Positions 28,007 through 37,600 of a stretch of 44,086 nt of DNA are shown here, in pieces. The position numbers and the translations under genes were made by a program. The notes beneath the pieces were generated by a model. The model did not search any database, was not told the DNA's origin, and saw nothing but the letters and a program-made list of their open reading frames with translations. Location of the stretch: positions 2,501 through 46,586 of the forward strand of contig JABURQ010000158.1 in assembly GCA_014762625.1 (NCBI GenBank). Reading direction: 5' to 3'. Numbering within the stretch: the first letter of the stretch is position 1; each line of letters opens with the position of its first letter. The stretch comes from Planctomycetaceae bacterium (GTDB lineage: Bacteria; Planctomycetota; Planctomycetia; Planctomycetales; Planctomycetaceae).

Positions 28007-29230
28007 ATGAACACGACTGTTAAAGCCTTTCTCATGATGCTATCGGTTGCCGTTTGTGCGGGTGTTTCCTACGCCGTCTATCAGTATAGCGAGCTGAAAT
28101 CTCAAACCGCGGAGACCAAACGGGAGAAAGTCCCTCAAGCGGTGGAAGTCATCACACTCCAGCAACAGCCGATCTCCGACCGGATCGAACTGGTGGGAAC
28201 CCTCCAACCGAATGCGGCCACCACGCTGCGTCCCAAAAGCAACGGCTACATCACCGAAATCCGTCACGACATCGGTGAATTCGTCGAGGCCGAAGAAGTT
28301 GTGGTGGAACTCGACAAATCACGTGCCCATGAAATGGTGGCTCAGGCGGAAGCGGCCTTGAAAGTCAGCGAAGCCCAACTCAAAGCCAGCCAGACACAAC
28401 TCAAGGAACAACAAGACAATCTGAGCCGCATTCAAAAACTGTACGAATCGAATGTGGTCACCAAACAGGAACTCCTCACTGCCGAATCGCAAAAGAAGCT
28501 TGCCGACGCTGAGGTCGAACTGAATCAGGCCATGGTCGATCAGGCGAAATCTGCGGTCCTCAGCGCCAAGATCGACTTGAAGGAATGTTCGATTGCTACC
28601 ACGATGCCGGGCTACGTCGCGGAACGTTTTGCCGAACCGGGCGACCTGGCCGACTCCGCCACCATTCTGATGCGTCTCGTCGATATCTCCTCGGTGTATA
28701 CCGTGGTGAACGTCACCGAGCGGGATTACGACAAGATTAAAGAAAATCAGACCGCCCGGATCGAAGTCGACGCCTATCCCGGCAAATCATTCGAGGGATT
28801 CGTCGAATCGATCGCGCCGCAAATCGATATCGAGACGCGCACCGCCGCCGTCAAAATTCGCATCGAGAATGAAGAATCGTACCTGAAGCCCGGCATGTAC
28901 GCCCGCGTCTCTTTGTTGTGCGGCGAACGTCCCGAAGCAAACGTGATTCCGCTGGCGACTGTTCTCGAAGAGAACGGCAAGCCGTACGTCTATGTAGTCG
29001 ATCCCAAAACTTCAACCGCGAACAAACAAATCATCGAAAAGGGAATCATCGACGGGAATCTGGTTGAAGTCAAACAGGGGCTCTCGACAGACGATCGGAT
29101 CGTCACTCTCGGCAATCGTCTGATCACCGACGGCGAAACCGTCACCGTCATGGAAAGTCCCGTCGAGCAGTATGCCTTTCGCGACGCGGAAGTCGATCAA
29201 GATCCCACCTCAGATTCCGCGGCGGAGTAG
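28007..29230 (+). CDS. RND efflux adaptor (membrane fusion protein)
   Basis: The 407-residue periplasmic adaptor has an N-terminal anchor (residues ~6-24). A lipoyl half follows (LRPKSNGYITEIRHDIGEFV near 73-92), then a long alpha-helical hairpin (~100-185, e.g. LKVSEAQLKASQTQLKEQQD). The second lipoyl half contains GYVAERFAEPGDLADS, and the barrel contains YLKPGMYARVSL near 292. It lacks the His-rich tail of the other adaptor. It overlaps nothing and ends 6 bases before the permease start, so it is co-translated with it. It would bridge the pump to an outer-membrane channel encoded elsewhere. Confidence 0.93.
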   Translation: MNTTVKAFLMMLSVAVCAGVSYAVYQYSELKSQTAETKREKVPQAVEVITLQQQPISDRIELVGTLQPNAATTLRPKSNGYITEIRHDIGEFVEAEEVVVELDKSRAHEMVAQAEAALKVSEAQLKASQTQLKEQQDNLSRIQKLYESNVVTKQELLTAESQKKLADAEVELNQAMVDQAKSAVLSAKIDLKECSIATTMPGYVAERFAEPGDLADSATILMRLVDISSVYTVVNVTERDYDKIKENQTARIEVDAYPGKSFEGFVESIAPQIDIETRTAAVKIRIENEESYLKPGMYARVSLLCGERPEANVIPLATVLEENGKPYVYVVDPKTSTANKQIIEKGIIDGNLVEVKQGLSTDDRIVTLGNRLITDGETVTVMESPVEQYAFRDAEVDQDPTSDSAAE

Positions 29231-29236
29231 ACACTC

Positions 29237-32200
29237 ATGAATCTCACTCGACTTGCCGTCAATCGCCCCATCACGACCTTAATGTCGTCGCTGTTGGTGA
29301 TCCTGCTGGGTGTCGTCGCGCTCCGTAAACTGTCGGTCGACCTGATGCCCGATCTGGAATTCCCGACTGTCTCCGTCTCCACGGTCTATCGAGGGGCCGG
29401 TCCGGAAGAGATCGAAAACCTGATCACCCGCCCGCTCGAACAGGTTCTCGGCTCGGTCAATGGGGCCGAACGACTCTCCTCCAGCAGTCTCGAAGGAAGC
29501 AGCAATATTCGGGTTCAATTCACCTGGGGGACCGATCTGGACGCCGCCATCGGCGATATGCGACAAGCGATCCAGAAAGTCACCCCCAATTTCCCCGAAG
29601 AAGTCGAAGAACCCTATATCCGACGTTACGACATCGCCGACCAGCCGATTCTCTATCTGGGACTCACCAGCGACAAACCGGCGCTCGAAGTGAGTCAGAT
29701 GGCGGAAGACACCATCCTGCCGCAACTGGAACGACTCGACGGTGTCGCTCGCGTCAGTCTGCGGGGGCACACGATTCGAGAAATCCAGATCAACATTCGA
29801 CGCGACAAGCTCGAAGCCCTCGACCTCGGCGTCAATGAAGTAATCCAGTCCCTGCAACTCGACAACGTCAACCAGCCCGCCGGCGATTTCGACGAAGGGC
29901 ACCTGCAACTGCTCGTTCGCAGTCGTGGGGAGTATCGCAGTCTCGAGGAGATTGAAAATACGGTCGTCCGACAGACTCCCGAGGCCGTCGTTCGGATCGG
30001 AGACATCGCCACCATCATCGACGGCGAGGAAGAGCGAACGGAACTGACCCGCGTCAACGGTGAGCCGGGAATCATGGCCTACATCTTCAAGCAGGCGGGA
30101 GCCAACACCATCGACGTCGCCGACAGCGTCCACGAAGCAGTCGCCCGCATCAACCAGTCTCTGCGGGGAGCGTTTCTCACGATTCGTTTCGACAAATCCG
30201 ACTACATTCGCGACGCCATCACGAACGTCAAAAAGTCCGCCGTGCTGGGGATGGGGCTGGCGGTGATTGTCCTGATCCTGTTCCTGCACAGCTTCCGCAG
30301 CACTCTGGTGATCGGAATTTCGATGCCCCTCTCGGTGCTGTTTACTTTTGTCCTGATTTACTTCAACGGTTTCACGTTGAACATGGTCTCCTTCGGAGGA
30401 CTGGCACTCGGCATCGGAATGCTGGTGGATAATTCGATCGTGGTACTCGAAAACATTTATCGGCGACGCGAAGAGGGAATCCCGATTCGGGAGGCCGCGA
30501 TCGTCGGCACGAACGATGTCTCCTCCGCCATCATCGCCTCCACCATCACCACTCTGATCGTTTTCGTTCCGTTGATGTTCATCGACGGAACGACGGGCTT
30601 ACTTCTCCATCAACTCGCGGCCGTCGTGGCGTATTCTCTCATCTGTTCTCTCATTGCGAGTTTGACGCTGACCCCGGTTCTGGCGGCGTACTGGTCGGCT
30701 GACGATTCACAACAGTCTCGAAAAACTCCCATCGCCCTTTTCCACGCGATGAATCGCGGAATCCTGCGGCGTGTGGAAGCGTCTTACGAAAAGTCCTTAT
30801 CGCTGTGCCTCAATCACCCCGGAGTGACCGGGTTTTTCCTGTTGCTGATATTCAGCATTGCTATCGGCTTGCGGCCGTTCGTAGGAACCGAATTCCTGCC
30901 GACCGCCGACGAAGGAGGACTCTTCGTCAACGCCACCATGACTCCCGGAATTCAGCTACCGACGCTCGACCGACAGGCCGCTCACGTCGAGCAGGCGATC
31001 ATTAAGACGGTTCCCGAGATGGTCATGATGTCGTCGTTTATCGGCGATGGAGCCGACGAGGCGGACGACTGGAACGAGGCCCGCGTGATCATGAACGTCT
31101 CCTCACGCAGCGAGCGCGACCGAACTATCGAAGACATCCGCAAAGTCGTCCAGGAGGAAATCGGCCAGCTTCCAGGAACGAAAGTCACCGTCCGCGCCCG
31201 GACCGACAACGGCATGGGACGACTGCTCCGGATGCGGGGAACCGGATCGAGCGAAGGAAATATGGTCGTTGAAATTCGCGGACACAATCTCGAAGCCGCC
31301 CGCGCCATCGCCGAGAAGATGTTCGCCGCCATGTCGGCCACCCCCGGTCTCATTAACGTCGAATTGGACCGTCGCAACGCTCGCCCCGAACTCTCCGCCA
31401 ATATCGATCGCTCCAAAGCCGGCTATCTCGGCATTCGCGTCGGCGATATCACACAAGCTCTCGAAACGACGATTCGCGGCACCGAAGCGACCGTCTTCCG
31501 CGAAGACGGCCACGAATATAATATCCTCGTCCGTCTGCAGGAAGACGACCGCAATCACATGGAAGACATCCAGATGGTCGGCGTCTCCACACCCGGCGGA
31601 CAGGTCATCCCGCTGAAAAGCCTCGTCGATTTCCAGAAAGAAGAATCCCAGGTTCAAATCGACCGCCTCGACCAGCAACGACTCATCAGCGTCTCCGCGG
31701 AAGTGGAGGAACGTCCGCTCGGCGATGTGGTGAAAGACTTGCAAGCGGAAATCGACGCGCTCGCGCTTCCGGATGGAATCACCGTCAATATCGCCGGCGA
31801 CTGGGAAGAACAGCAGGAAGCCTTCCAGTCATTGCTGTTCGGGTTCATTCTGGCAATCGTGATGATGTATATGGTGATGGCGTCGCAATTCGAATCGCTC
31901 ATCGATCCCCTGTTAATCCTCTGTTCGGTTCCGCTGGGAGCCATCGGAGTGATCGCTGTCCTCGTCTTCACCAACACCACTCTCAACGTCCAGTCCTACA
32001 TCGGCATCGTGATGCTCGCCGGAATCGTCGTGAATAACGCGATCGTACTGCTCGACTGCATCAACCAAATTCAACGCGACGAACCGCACCTCAGCCGCAA
32101 AGAAGTCCTTCTGAAAGCGGGGCGCCGTCGTTTCCGTCCCATCGTCATGACCTCGCTCACCACCATCCTCGCCATGCTGCCGATTTCGCTCGGCTGGGGA

Positions 32201-32338
32201 GAGGGGGGAGAGCTACAGGCTCCGATGGCCCGGGTCGTGGTGGGAGGACTCGCTTCCTCGGCCCTGATCACACTCATCGCCATCCCGATTCTGAGCCTCT
32301 CCTTTGGACAACAACCCAAGCCGGATGCCTCGGCCTGA
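29237..32338 (+). CDS. RND efflux permease, HAE1-type (AcrB/MexF-like)
   Basis: The 1,033-residue inner-membrane pump matches family length (~1,030). Marks are the N-terminus LAVNRPITTLMSSLLVILLG, VSTVYRGAGPEEIENLITRP near 46-65, and TM4 GIGMLVDNSIVVLENIYRR near 393-411. GSS-type helices of the second half include GIVVNNAIVLLDCINQ near 930-945. Unlike the CzcA-like pump at 6831, TM4 has the AcrB-type VDNSIV motif, so it probably exports hydrophobic or organic compounds, driven by protons. No outer-membrane factor gene accompanies it. Confidence 0.95.
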   Translation: MNLTRLAVNRPITTLMSSLLVILLGVVALRKLSVDLMPDLEFPTVSVSTVYRGAGPEEIENLITRPLEQVLGSVNGAERLSSSSLEGSSNIRVQFTWGTDLDAAIGDMRQAIQKVTPNFPEEVEEPYIRRYDIADQPILYLGLTSDKPALEVSQMAEDTILPQLERLDGVARVSLRGHTIREIQINIRRDKLEALDLGVNEVIQSLQLDNVNQPAGDFDEGHLQLLVRSRGEYRSLEEIENTVVRQTPEAVVRIGDIATIIDGEEERTELTRVNGEPGIMAYIFKQAGANTIDVADSVHEAVARINQSLRGAFLTIRFDKSDYIRDAITNVKKSAVLGMGLAVIVLILFLHSFRSTLVIGISMPLSVLFTFVLIYFNGFTLNMVSFGGLALGIGMLVDNSIVVLENIYRRREEGIPIREAAIVGTNDVSSAIIASTITTLIVFVPLMFIDGTTGLLLHQLAAVVAYSLICSLIASLTLTPVLAAYWSADDSQQSRKTPIALFHAMNRGILRRVEASYEKSLSLCLNHPGVTGFFLLLIFSIAIGLRPFVGTEFLPTADEGGLFVNATMTPGIQLPTLDRQAAHVEQAIIKTVPEMVMMSSFIGDGADEADDWNEARVIMNVSSRSERDRTIEDIRKVVQEEIGQLPGTKVTVRARTDNGMGRLLRMRGTGSSEGNMVVEIRGHNLEAARAIAEKMFAAMSATPGLINVELDRRNARPELSANIDRSKAGYLGIRVGDITQALETTIRGTEATVFREDGHEYNILVRLQEDDRNHMEDIQMVGVSTPGGQVIPLKSLVDFQKEESQVQIDRLDQQRLISVSAEVEERPLGDVVKDLQAEIDALALPDGITVNIAGDWEEQQEAFQSLLFGFILAIVMMYMVMASQFESLIDPLLILCSVPLGAIGVIAVLVFTNTTLNVQSYIGIVMLAGIVVNNAIVLLDCINQIQRDEPHLSRKEVLLKAGRRRFRPIVMTSLTTILAMLPISLGWGEGGELQAPMARVVVGGLASSALITLIAIPILSLSFGQQPKPDASA

Positions 32339-32341
32339 AGT

Positions 32342-33199
32342 CTACTTCACAATCTCCGCTCCGCGGGCTTTCATCCCGTGCCACGGACCGTGCGAATACT
32401 CTTTCGGATTCGTGTACCTGGATAAATCTCGCACCGCGATCACCCGACAATTCTGCGATTTTAGAAACCGCATGTAGATTAAGAACTGCTCCTCAGGTGT
32501 ATTCACCCAGGGATGCTCGGCTTCCGGGACGCCATGAAATTGCAGCACCACAAATTCGCCCGGCTTCCACTTCTTCACAGCCGCCATCACGTTGTCGAGT
32601 TTCCAGGTCGGTCGCGCATCGGCGGTCGTCGGGATGAATAACGGATGATCGAGATCCGGGTCATACGTCGGTCCGTCACCAATTTTGTACGGCGACTCCG
32701 GTTCGGTACCACGCCGCGCGAAGAGAATACCGTGCTGTTGGAGAATGGGAACCGCTTCTTCACAAATCGCATTACCGGGCCAGGCAAATGTCACCGGCTT
32801 GGGAATGCCGTGCTTCTGGCACTGCTGTTCGATGCCCGTGAGTTGCTCGTCGAGTTTCTTGTAGTTCTTCGGTCTGATGCCGAGATGATCGCGGGTGTGA
32901 TTGCCGATCTCGAAGCCGTCGTCGTGGAGTTGCTTGATCTCCTCCCACGTCATGTAGGCGTCTTTGTTCGTTTTGAACGTGAAGCCTTCAGTGATGTAGA
33001 ACGTCGCGCCGAAGCCAAATTCCTTCAGAATAGGCCGCGCGATGGTGTAATGCGACTTCACCGAGTCATCGAACGTCAGGACGACGACAGGACGCTGATC
33101 GTCGGCGGTCTCGGTACACGATGGCTTCCCGGCCTGAGCCGTCACCACGAACAAACAGAGCAGGGGAGTGAGCATGGTTTTGATGTATGAATATTTCAT
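32342..33199 (-). CDS. Exported polysaccharide deacetylase (NodB family)
   Basis: The 285-residue protein has a signal peptide to about residue 23. The NodB homology domain shows LTFDDSVKSH (Asp 44-45) as catalytic motif 1 and GNHTRDH (His 101, His 105) as the metal-binding motif 2. FAWPGNAICEEAVPIL and VVLQFHGVPEAEHPW follow, the last giving the motif 5 His. It would remove N- or O-acetyl groups from a glycan outside the cytoplasm. It converges on the RND permease gene with only 3 bases between the stop codons. I see no Shine-Dalgarno site; an internal Met at residue 9 is a possible alternative start. Confidence 0.9.
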   Translation of the reverse strand: MKYSYIKTMLTPLLCLFVVTAQAGKPSCTETADDQRPVVVLTFDDSVKSHYTIARPILKEFGFGATFYITEGFTFKTNKDAYMTWEEIKQLHDDGFEIGNHTRDHLGIRPKNYKKLDEQLTGIEQQCQKHGIPKPVTFAWPGNAICEEAVPILQQHGILFARRGTEPESPYKIGDGPTYDPDLDHPLFIPTTADARPTWKLDNVMAAVKKWKPGEFVVLQFHGVPEAEHPWVNTPEEQFLIYMRFLKSQNCRVIAVRDLSRYTNPKEYSHGPWHGMKARGAEIVK

Positions 33200-33207
33200 G
33201 CGGTTAT

Positions 33208-33242
33208 TTTAACCACGAATAAAGCGAATGACACGAATGATT
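33208..33242. repeat. Dispersed ACGAAT repeat, copy 1
   Basis: A 35-base element beginning TTTAACCACGAAT and ending ACACGAATGATT. It matches the element at 34576-34610 at 32 of 35 positions, in the same orientation. It lies just upstream of the polysaccharide deacetylase. The following sequence (GGCCACAAAAAACGCCAAAA) is part of the same degenerate region. Confidence 0.7.
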
Positions 33243-33329
33243 TTTGGCCACAAAAAACGCCAAAAGGCACGAAAAGAAAGAAAACAAAACGCTCATCTCC
33301 ACGAATCATCGCTAATGACTTTTGAACCT

Positions 33330-33359
33330 GATCAGTGAAGATGAGCGAAGATCAGTGTT
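33330..33359. repeat. Three tandem decamers
   Basis: Three 10-base units in register: GATCAGTGAA, GATGAGCGAA, GATCAGTGTT. They sit in the gap between the deacetylase and the small membrane protein gene. Similar ATCAGTG-type strings occur near degenerate intergenic repeats in related bacteria, as I remember it. Confidence 0.55.
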
Positions 33360-33388
33360 CCAAATATTTGCCTATTTTGCGCCCTCAA

Positions 33389-33787
33389 TCATTCCAGTTT
33401 CCCCGCGGTTTTGGTCAGAAGCAAAGTGACAATAAACAATCCGATGCCCGAGCCGGCCAGCAACCCCCAGTACACTCTCCCCCAATACCAGAAAGAGAGC
33501 AAACTGGACACCGATCTTAACTCTCCTGCAGACAGATAAGCAGCGATAAAGATCAGACAACCAGAAAAAAACGTTCCCAGATAGGCCCAAATGCGAACGC
33601 CCAACATCCCCGAGGATACTACCACCAATCCGAAGGAACTCAGAATCATGAAGAGGGCTGCACGGCCCTCCGACCTCTCCAGAAAATACGGGAATGGATC
33701 GAAAGCGAACATGACCCAAAAGCAAGCAGCTATCACATAGAACAGGATCAACCCCAGACGAAGGAAAAAATATCTCTGCCACAGCAT
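33389..33787 (-). CDS. Small membrane protein of unknown function
   Basis: The 132-residue protein has four strongly hydrophobic helices (about residues 9-27, 42-60, 65-88 and 105-124). GAGGAA precedes its ATG at good spacing. No family is recognised. An overlapping ORF in another frame (33372-33833) is less likely, having no ribosome binding site and no membrane pattern. It lies 70 bases downstream of, and on the same strand as, the next membrane protein gene, so the two may be co-transcribed. Confidence 0.7.
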   Translation of the reverse strand: MLWQRYFFLRLGLILFYVIAACFWVMFAFDPFPYFLERSEGRAALFMILSSFGLVVVSSGMLGVRIWAYLGTFFSGCLIFIAAYLSAGELRSVSSLLSFWYWGRVYWGLLAGSGIGLFIVTLLLTKTAGKLE

Positions 33788-33857
33788 AAAACGTTCCTCT
33801 GCTCACTCGGCGTTCTCTGCGGTGATACAACATTCCTTGAGAATACCCGAACCAGTT

Positions 33858-34520
33858 CTACTCATCGAACATCGTCTCGATGTCCGATTCAAACCAAGCC
33901 AGGAATGCGTCGCATTGATACGCTCCACCCACAAAACCATCGCCATTCGTTGGTCCCTCCATGGGAATCACCAGATGGGCGTTGCGTGTGCGTGAAGTTT
34001 TCTGATGAACGGCCAGAAAGACATCGGAACGCTGAGTCGCGGGACGAAACTCAAGCCGCAGCGAGTACCCATCGACGGGAGATTCATGATTGGAATGAAA
34101 CGGTTTGGATGAATCGAGTGTCTGCAAACCTTCCTGAATCTGTTGGGGATCGGTGAGTGAAATCACGGGCGAAAGCGGATCCAATTCCTGCCAACCAACA
34201 TCGTTATAGCCAAAACGTTGAATCTCCATTTCCACCACATCGCCAGGGTCAAATTGCAAAGAAAGTTCATTCCAAACCGACCACCAGACGAAAAGGAGAT
34301 GCGCTGCACCGACAGTCAAACCTACAATCCCAATGATCAACCACACACGCGGCGGCGTTTCATCGGGAAGCGGCTCATCGGAATCTCTGTTTCGCATTTT
34401 CCACCAGAACCAGAGAATGCCAATGGCGATACAGAGACAAATCGGCCCAGTGTATAAAAGCACGCCCCATCGACCAATCAGATCATTCGTCGTGGGGAAT
34501 ATGGTCAGACACACTGACAT
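33858..34520 (-). CDS. Membrane-anchored protein of unknown function
   Basis: The 220-residue protein has two N-terminal hydrophobic helices (about residues 18-40 and 58-82) with a short Asp/Pro-rich link (DSDEPLPDETPP). A soluble ~130-residue domain follows, probably periplasmic or cytoplasmic beta-rich, with DPGDVVEMEIQRFGY near 92-105. No family is recognised. No clear Shine-Dalgarno site precedes the ATG. Repeat elements lie on its upstream side (34576-34610) and beyond its partner gene (33208-33242). Confidence 0.65.
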   Translation of the reverse strand: MSVCLTIFPTTNDLIGRWGVLLYTGPICLCIAIGILWFWWKMRNRDSDEPLPDETPPRVWLIIGIVGLTVGAAHLLFVWWSVWNELSLQFDPGDVVEMEIQRFGYNDVGWQELDPLSPVISLTDPQQIQEGLQTLDSSKPFHSNHESPVDGYSLRLEFRPATQRSDVFLAVHQKTSRTRNAHLVIPMEGPTNGDGFVGGAYQCDAFLAWFESDIETMFDE

Positions 34521-34575
34521 CGTCGACGATCTTGTTGCGAGAATGGTGGGTAAACTGTCAGAACGATCAGTTCAC

Positions 34576-34610
34576 TTTAACCACGAATGAATCGAATTAC
34601 ACGAATGATT
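34576..34610. repeat. Dispersed ACGAAT repeat, copy 2
   Basis: The 35-base partner of the element at 33208-33242, with three differences. It lies between the two-gene membrane cassette and valS. The next ~45 bases (CTCTTCGCGTTTCTTCCCGC onward) are another low-complexity region. Confidence 0.7.
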
Positions 34611-34660
34611 CATGCTCTTCGCGTTTCTTCCCGCCTCCGCGTCTTCGCGTCGAAACTGAA

Positions 34661-34688
34661 TCCTACATCCTATTTCCTACCTCCTACC
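34661..34688. repeat. Four tandem TCCTA heptamers
   Basis: TCCTACA, TCCTATT, TCCTACC, TCCTACC in perfect register, ending one base before the valS stop codon triplet on the minus strand. It replaces any obvious terminator for valS. Confidence 0.75.
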
Positions 34689-34689
34689 G

Positions 34690-37600
34690 TCACTCCGACA
34701 GCTGTCGAATGATATCTTCGACGCTTTCGAGTTGTTTCTTGTAGCCGGCGAGTGTCTCTCGTGCTTGGGCGACCACTTCTTCAGGCGCTTTGCTGACGAA
34801 GTTCTCGTTCGAGAGTTTGCCTTCCGTCGATTTGATCAGCTTCGTCATTTTCTCCTGCTCCTTCTTCTGACGGGCCAGTTCTTCCTCTTTGTCGATCAAA
34901 CCTTCCAGCGGAATGTAGCCGTCGGCGTCATCCAGAGTGAAACTCGCGGAAGCGGGAGGCCGGGTGATGTCGGCACCGGCCGCTTCCAGAATGATGCGGG
35001 ACAAATTCTCAAACTGTGCCGAGACGTCGCTTAAGTCGCTGGCGACTTCGTCGTTGCACTTCATGTAGAGTTTCATCGGCGTCGACGGCGGGATGTTGTA
35101 GACCGCACGGACGTTCCGAATCGCGACCACCGTCTCCTGCAGACGACCGAACCGCGCTTCGAGAGAACGATCCTGCCACGACTTGGGAACGGATTCGCTG
35201 TCAGGCCAGGGGGCCAGCGTCACCGACTCGGCCGCATCACTCGGTTCGAGCAGACCGCGCGACGGGCAGAGTTCCGCCAGTCGATGCCACAATTCCTCGG
35301 CAATGAACGGCGTAAACGGCGACAACAGGCGGAGCAGGGTATCCAGCACACCGACGAGCACGCGTTGCACGACCGGTTTCTGTTCGTCGTCGCGGAGACG
35401 CTGTTTGATCATCTCCAGATACCAGTCGCAGAACTCGTTCCAGATGAAGTCCCGCAGCGAACGGGTCGCCCCGTCGAACTGATACCGTTCCAGATACTGG
35501 TCCACTTCCTGCACCGTCGATGACAGGCGACTCAGAATCCAGCGGTCTTCGAGTCGCAGGTCGGCTTCGTCAATCGTGCCCGGTGTGTAATCTTCGAGAT
35601 TCATCATCGCGAAGCGGGCCGCGTTCCAGAACTTATTGCAGAAGTTCCGACCATACTCAAACCGTTCCGAATCCATCGTCGCCATCGAGACATCGGGATC
35701 GGGGGTGTAGAGCGGTGTGGGAAACTGGCTTTCCTCTTTACACTTCGGGCAGACCATCGTCGGCTTCGGTTCGCCCTGCGGAATCGGGAACTCACCCTTC
35801 ATCGAACTCGGCACCACCACGGTGATCGTATCGAGTTCGTAAAGTTTCGGATCGACCAGCGTCTCGCAGTGCGGACACTCGTAATTGATCGGCAGGCGGA
35901 CATCCTGAGTCTCGCCGGCAAACGACGCAATCGTGAATCGAACCGCATCGGTCCCGTACTTGCCGATCAGATCGACCGGATCGACGCCGTTCCCTTTCGA
36001 CTTGGACATCGTCTGCCCGAAGCCGTCCAGAATTTTCGGATGGACGTGAACGTGATGGAACGGAATGTCGCCCATGTTGTACAGACCGGTGAGCACCATC
36101 CGCGCGACCCACAGCGTGATAATGTCGCGGCTGGTGACCAGCACACTTTTATCACCGGGATAGAAGTAGGGGAGGACCTTGTTTTCTCCATCGCCCGAAT
36201 CATCCGGTTCGCCATTGAGCGGCGGGTTGTGATCTTCATCGGGCCAGCCGAGCGTTTCATGCGGCCAGAGCGCCGACGAGAACCAGGTATCAAGAACGTC
36301 GGGGTCTTGCCTAATATCAAAGAACGTCTTGATTCCAAATGCAGCATCCGTAGCATCTTCAAATTCCGGAACCCTGTTCATTACAGGTGGGTTTTCCACA
36401 CCCGAAACTCGTTCCTTCATCCGATAGCTCTCTTTGAAATCCCTGAGAGCAGAAATCGCATCTTCTGCACGCTTGGAGCCCGTGCAACACCTTATTGTGG
36501 CGACTTCAACTTCAATACAATATTCGCCTTCACTAACACCAGCTGCTCTGAAGAACTCCGCAAGCTGTTTCTCGGCATCAACTCGAACCTGGTCAGTTCT
36601 GGCCTTATGCTTTTGATATTCTTCTTCATTAGAAAAGCTACCACTAACATCAAGTGTCGCAGACCACACCGGGATCCGGTGTCCCCACCAGAGTTGGCGG
36701 CTGATGCACCAGTCCCGCTTTTCTCCCAGCCAGTCCATATACGTCTTGGCATAGCGGCCGGGATAGAATTTCACGCGGCCATCCTCGACGGCATCCATCG
36801 CATTCTGTGCGAGATCGTCCATCTTGACGAACCACTGATCCGACAGGTAGGGCTCAACGGGAGTCTTGGAACGGTCGCTGTGTTTGAGCGGCACGACGCG
36901 GTCTTCCACTTTTTCGAGAACGCCGCTTTCATCCAACGCCGCGACCACCTTCTCACGGACTTCATAACGATCCAACCCTTCGTACTCACCCGCGTTTTCA
37001 TTGAACGTGCCGTCCGGGTTGAGGAGATTGATGATGCCGATCTCGTCCTCTTTGCCGACATGCCGGAGGTAACAGGCGTAGTCGTTCGGATCGTGAGCCG
37101 GGGTGACCTTCACCGCCCCGGTCCCTTTTTCCTTATCCGCGAGGAAGGCGTCTTCGATGATCGGAATATCGCGCCGGTCTTCAGGAATACCGTTGAGCGG
37201 AATGCGCACCTTCTTCCCGACCAGATCGGCGTACCGTTCGTCGCCCGGATAGACACAGACGGCGGTATCGCCGAGCATCGTTTCGGGACGAGTGGTCGAG
37301 AAGGAGATTTTCTTATTGGTTTCGTTGCCGTTCTCATCGACGACATAGTAGTGGAACGTCCAGAAGTGACCGTTCACGTCTTCGGAGAAGACTTCGTCAT
37401 CGGCGACGGCAGTCTGAAGGTGCGCATCCCAGTTGACGAGACGTTTGCCGCGATAGATCAGGCCATCTTTGAACAACTTGAAGAAGGTTCGGCGGACCGC
37501 TTTCTCGCAGACTTCGTCGAGCGTGAATCGTGTCCGTCGCCAGTCACAACTCGCCCCGATCGATTTGAGCTGTGAGAGGATCCGCTCTTCGTAGGTGTCT

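Noticed and set aside
32336-32349. Palindrome TGAAGTCTACTTCA at the convergent stop codons of the RND permease and deacetylase genes
   Set aside because: A 6-bp arm without a T-run is too short to call a bidirectional terminator.
33372-33833. 153-codon minus-strand ORF overlapping the 132-residue membrane protein
   Set aside because: It has no Shine-Dalgarno site and no membrane or domain pattern, while the competing frame has four clear hydrophobic helices and GAGGAA at good spacing.
35869-37575. Long plus-strand ORF (568 codons) opposite valS
   Set aside because: It is the antisense shadow of a high-GC gene with strong codon bias; no family resemblance and no ribosome binding site. The same holds for 38684-39985 opposite cimA and 13895-14842 opposite the oxidoreductase.
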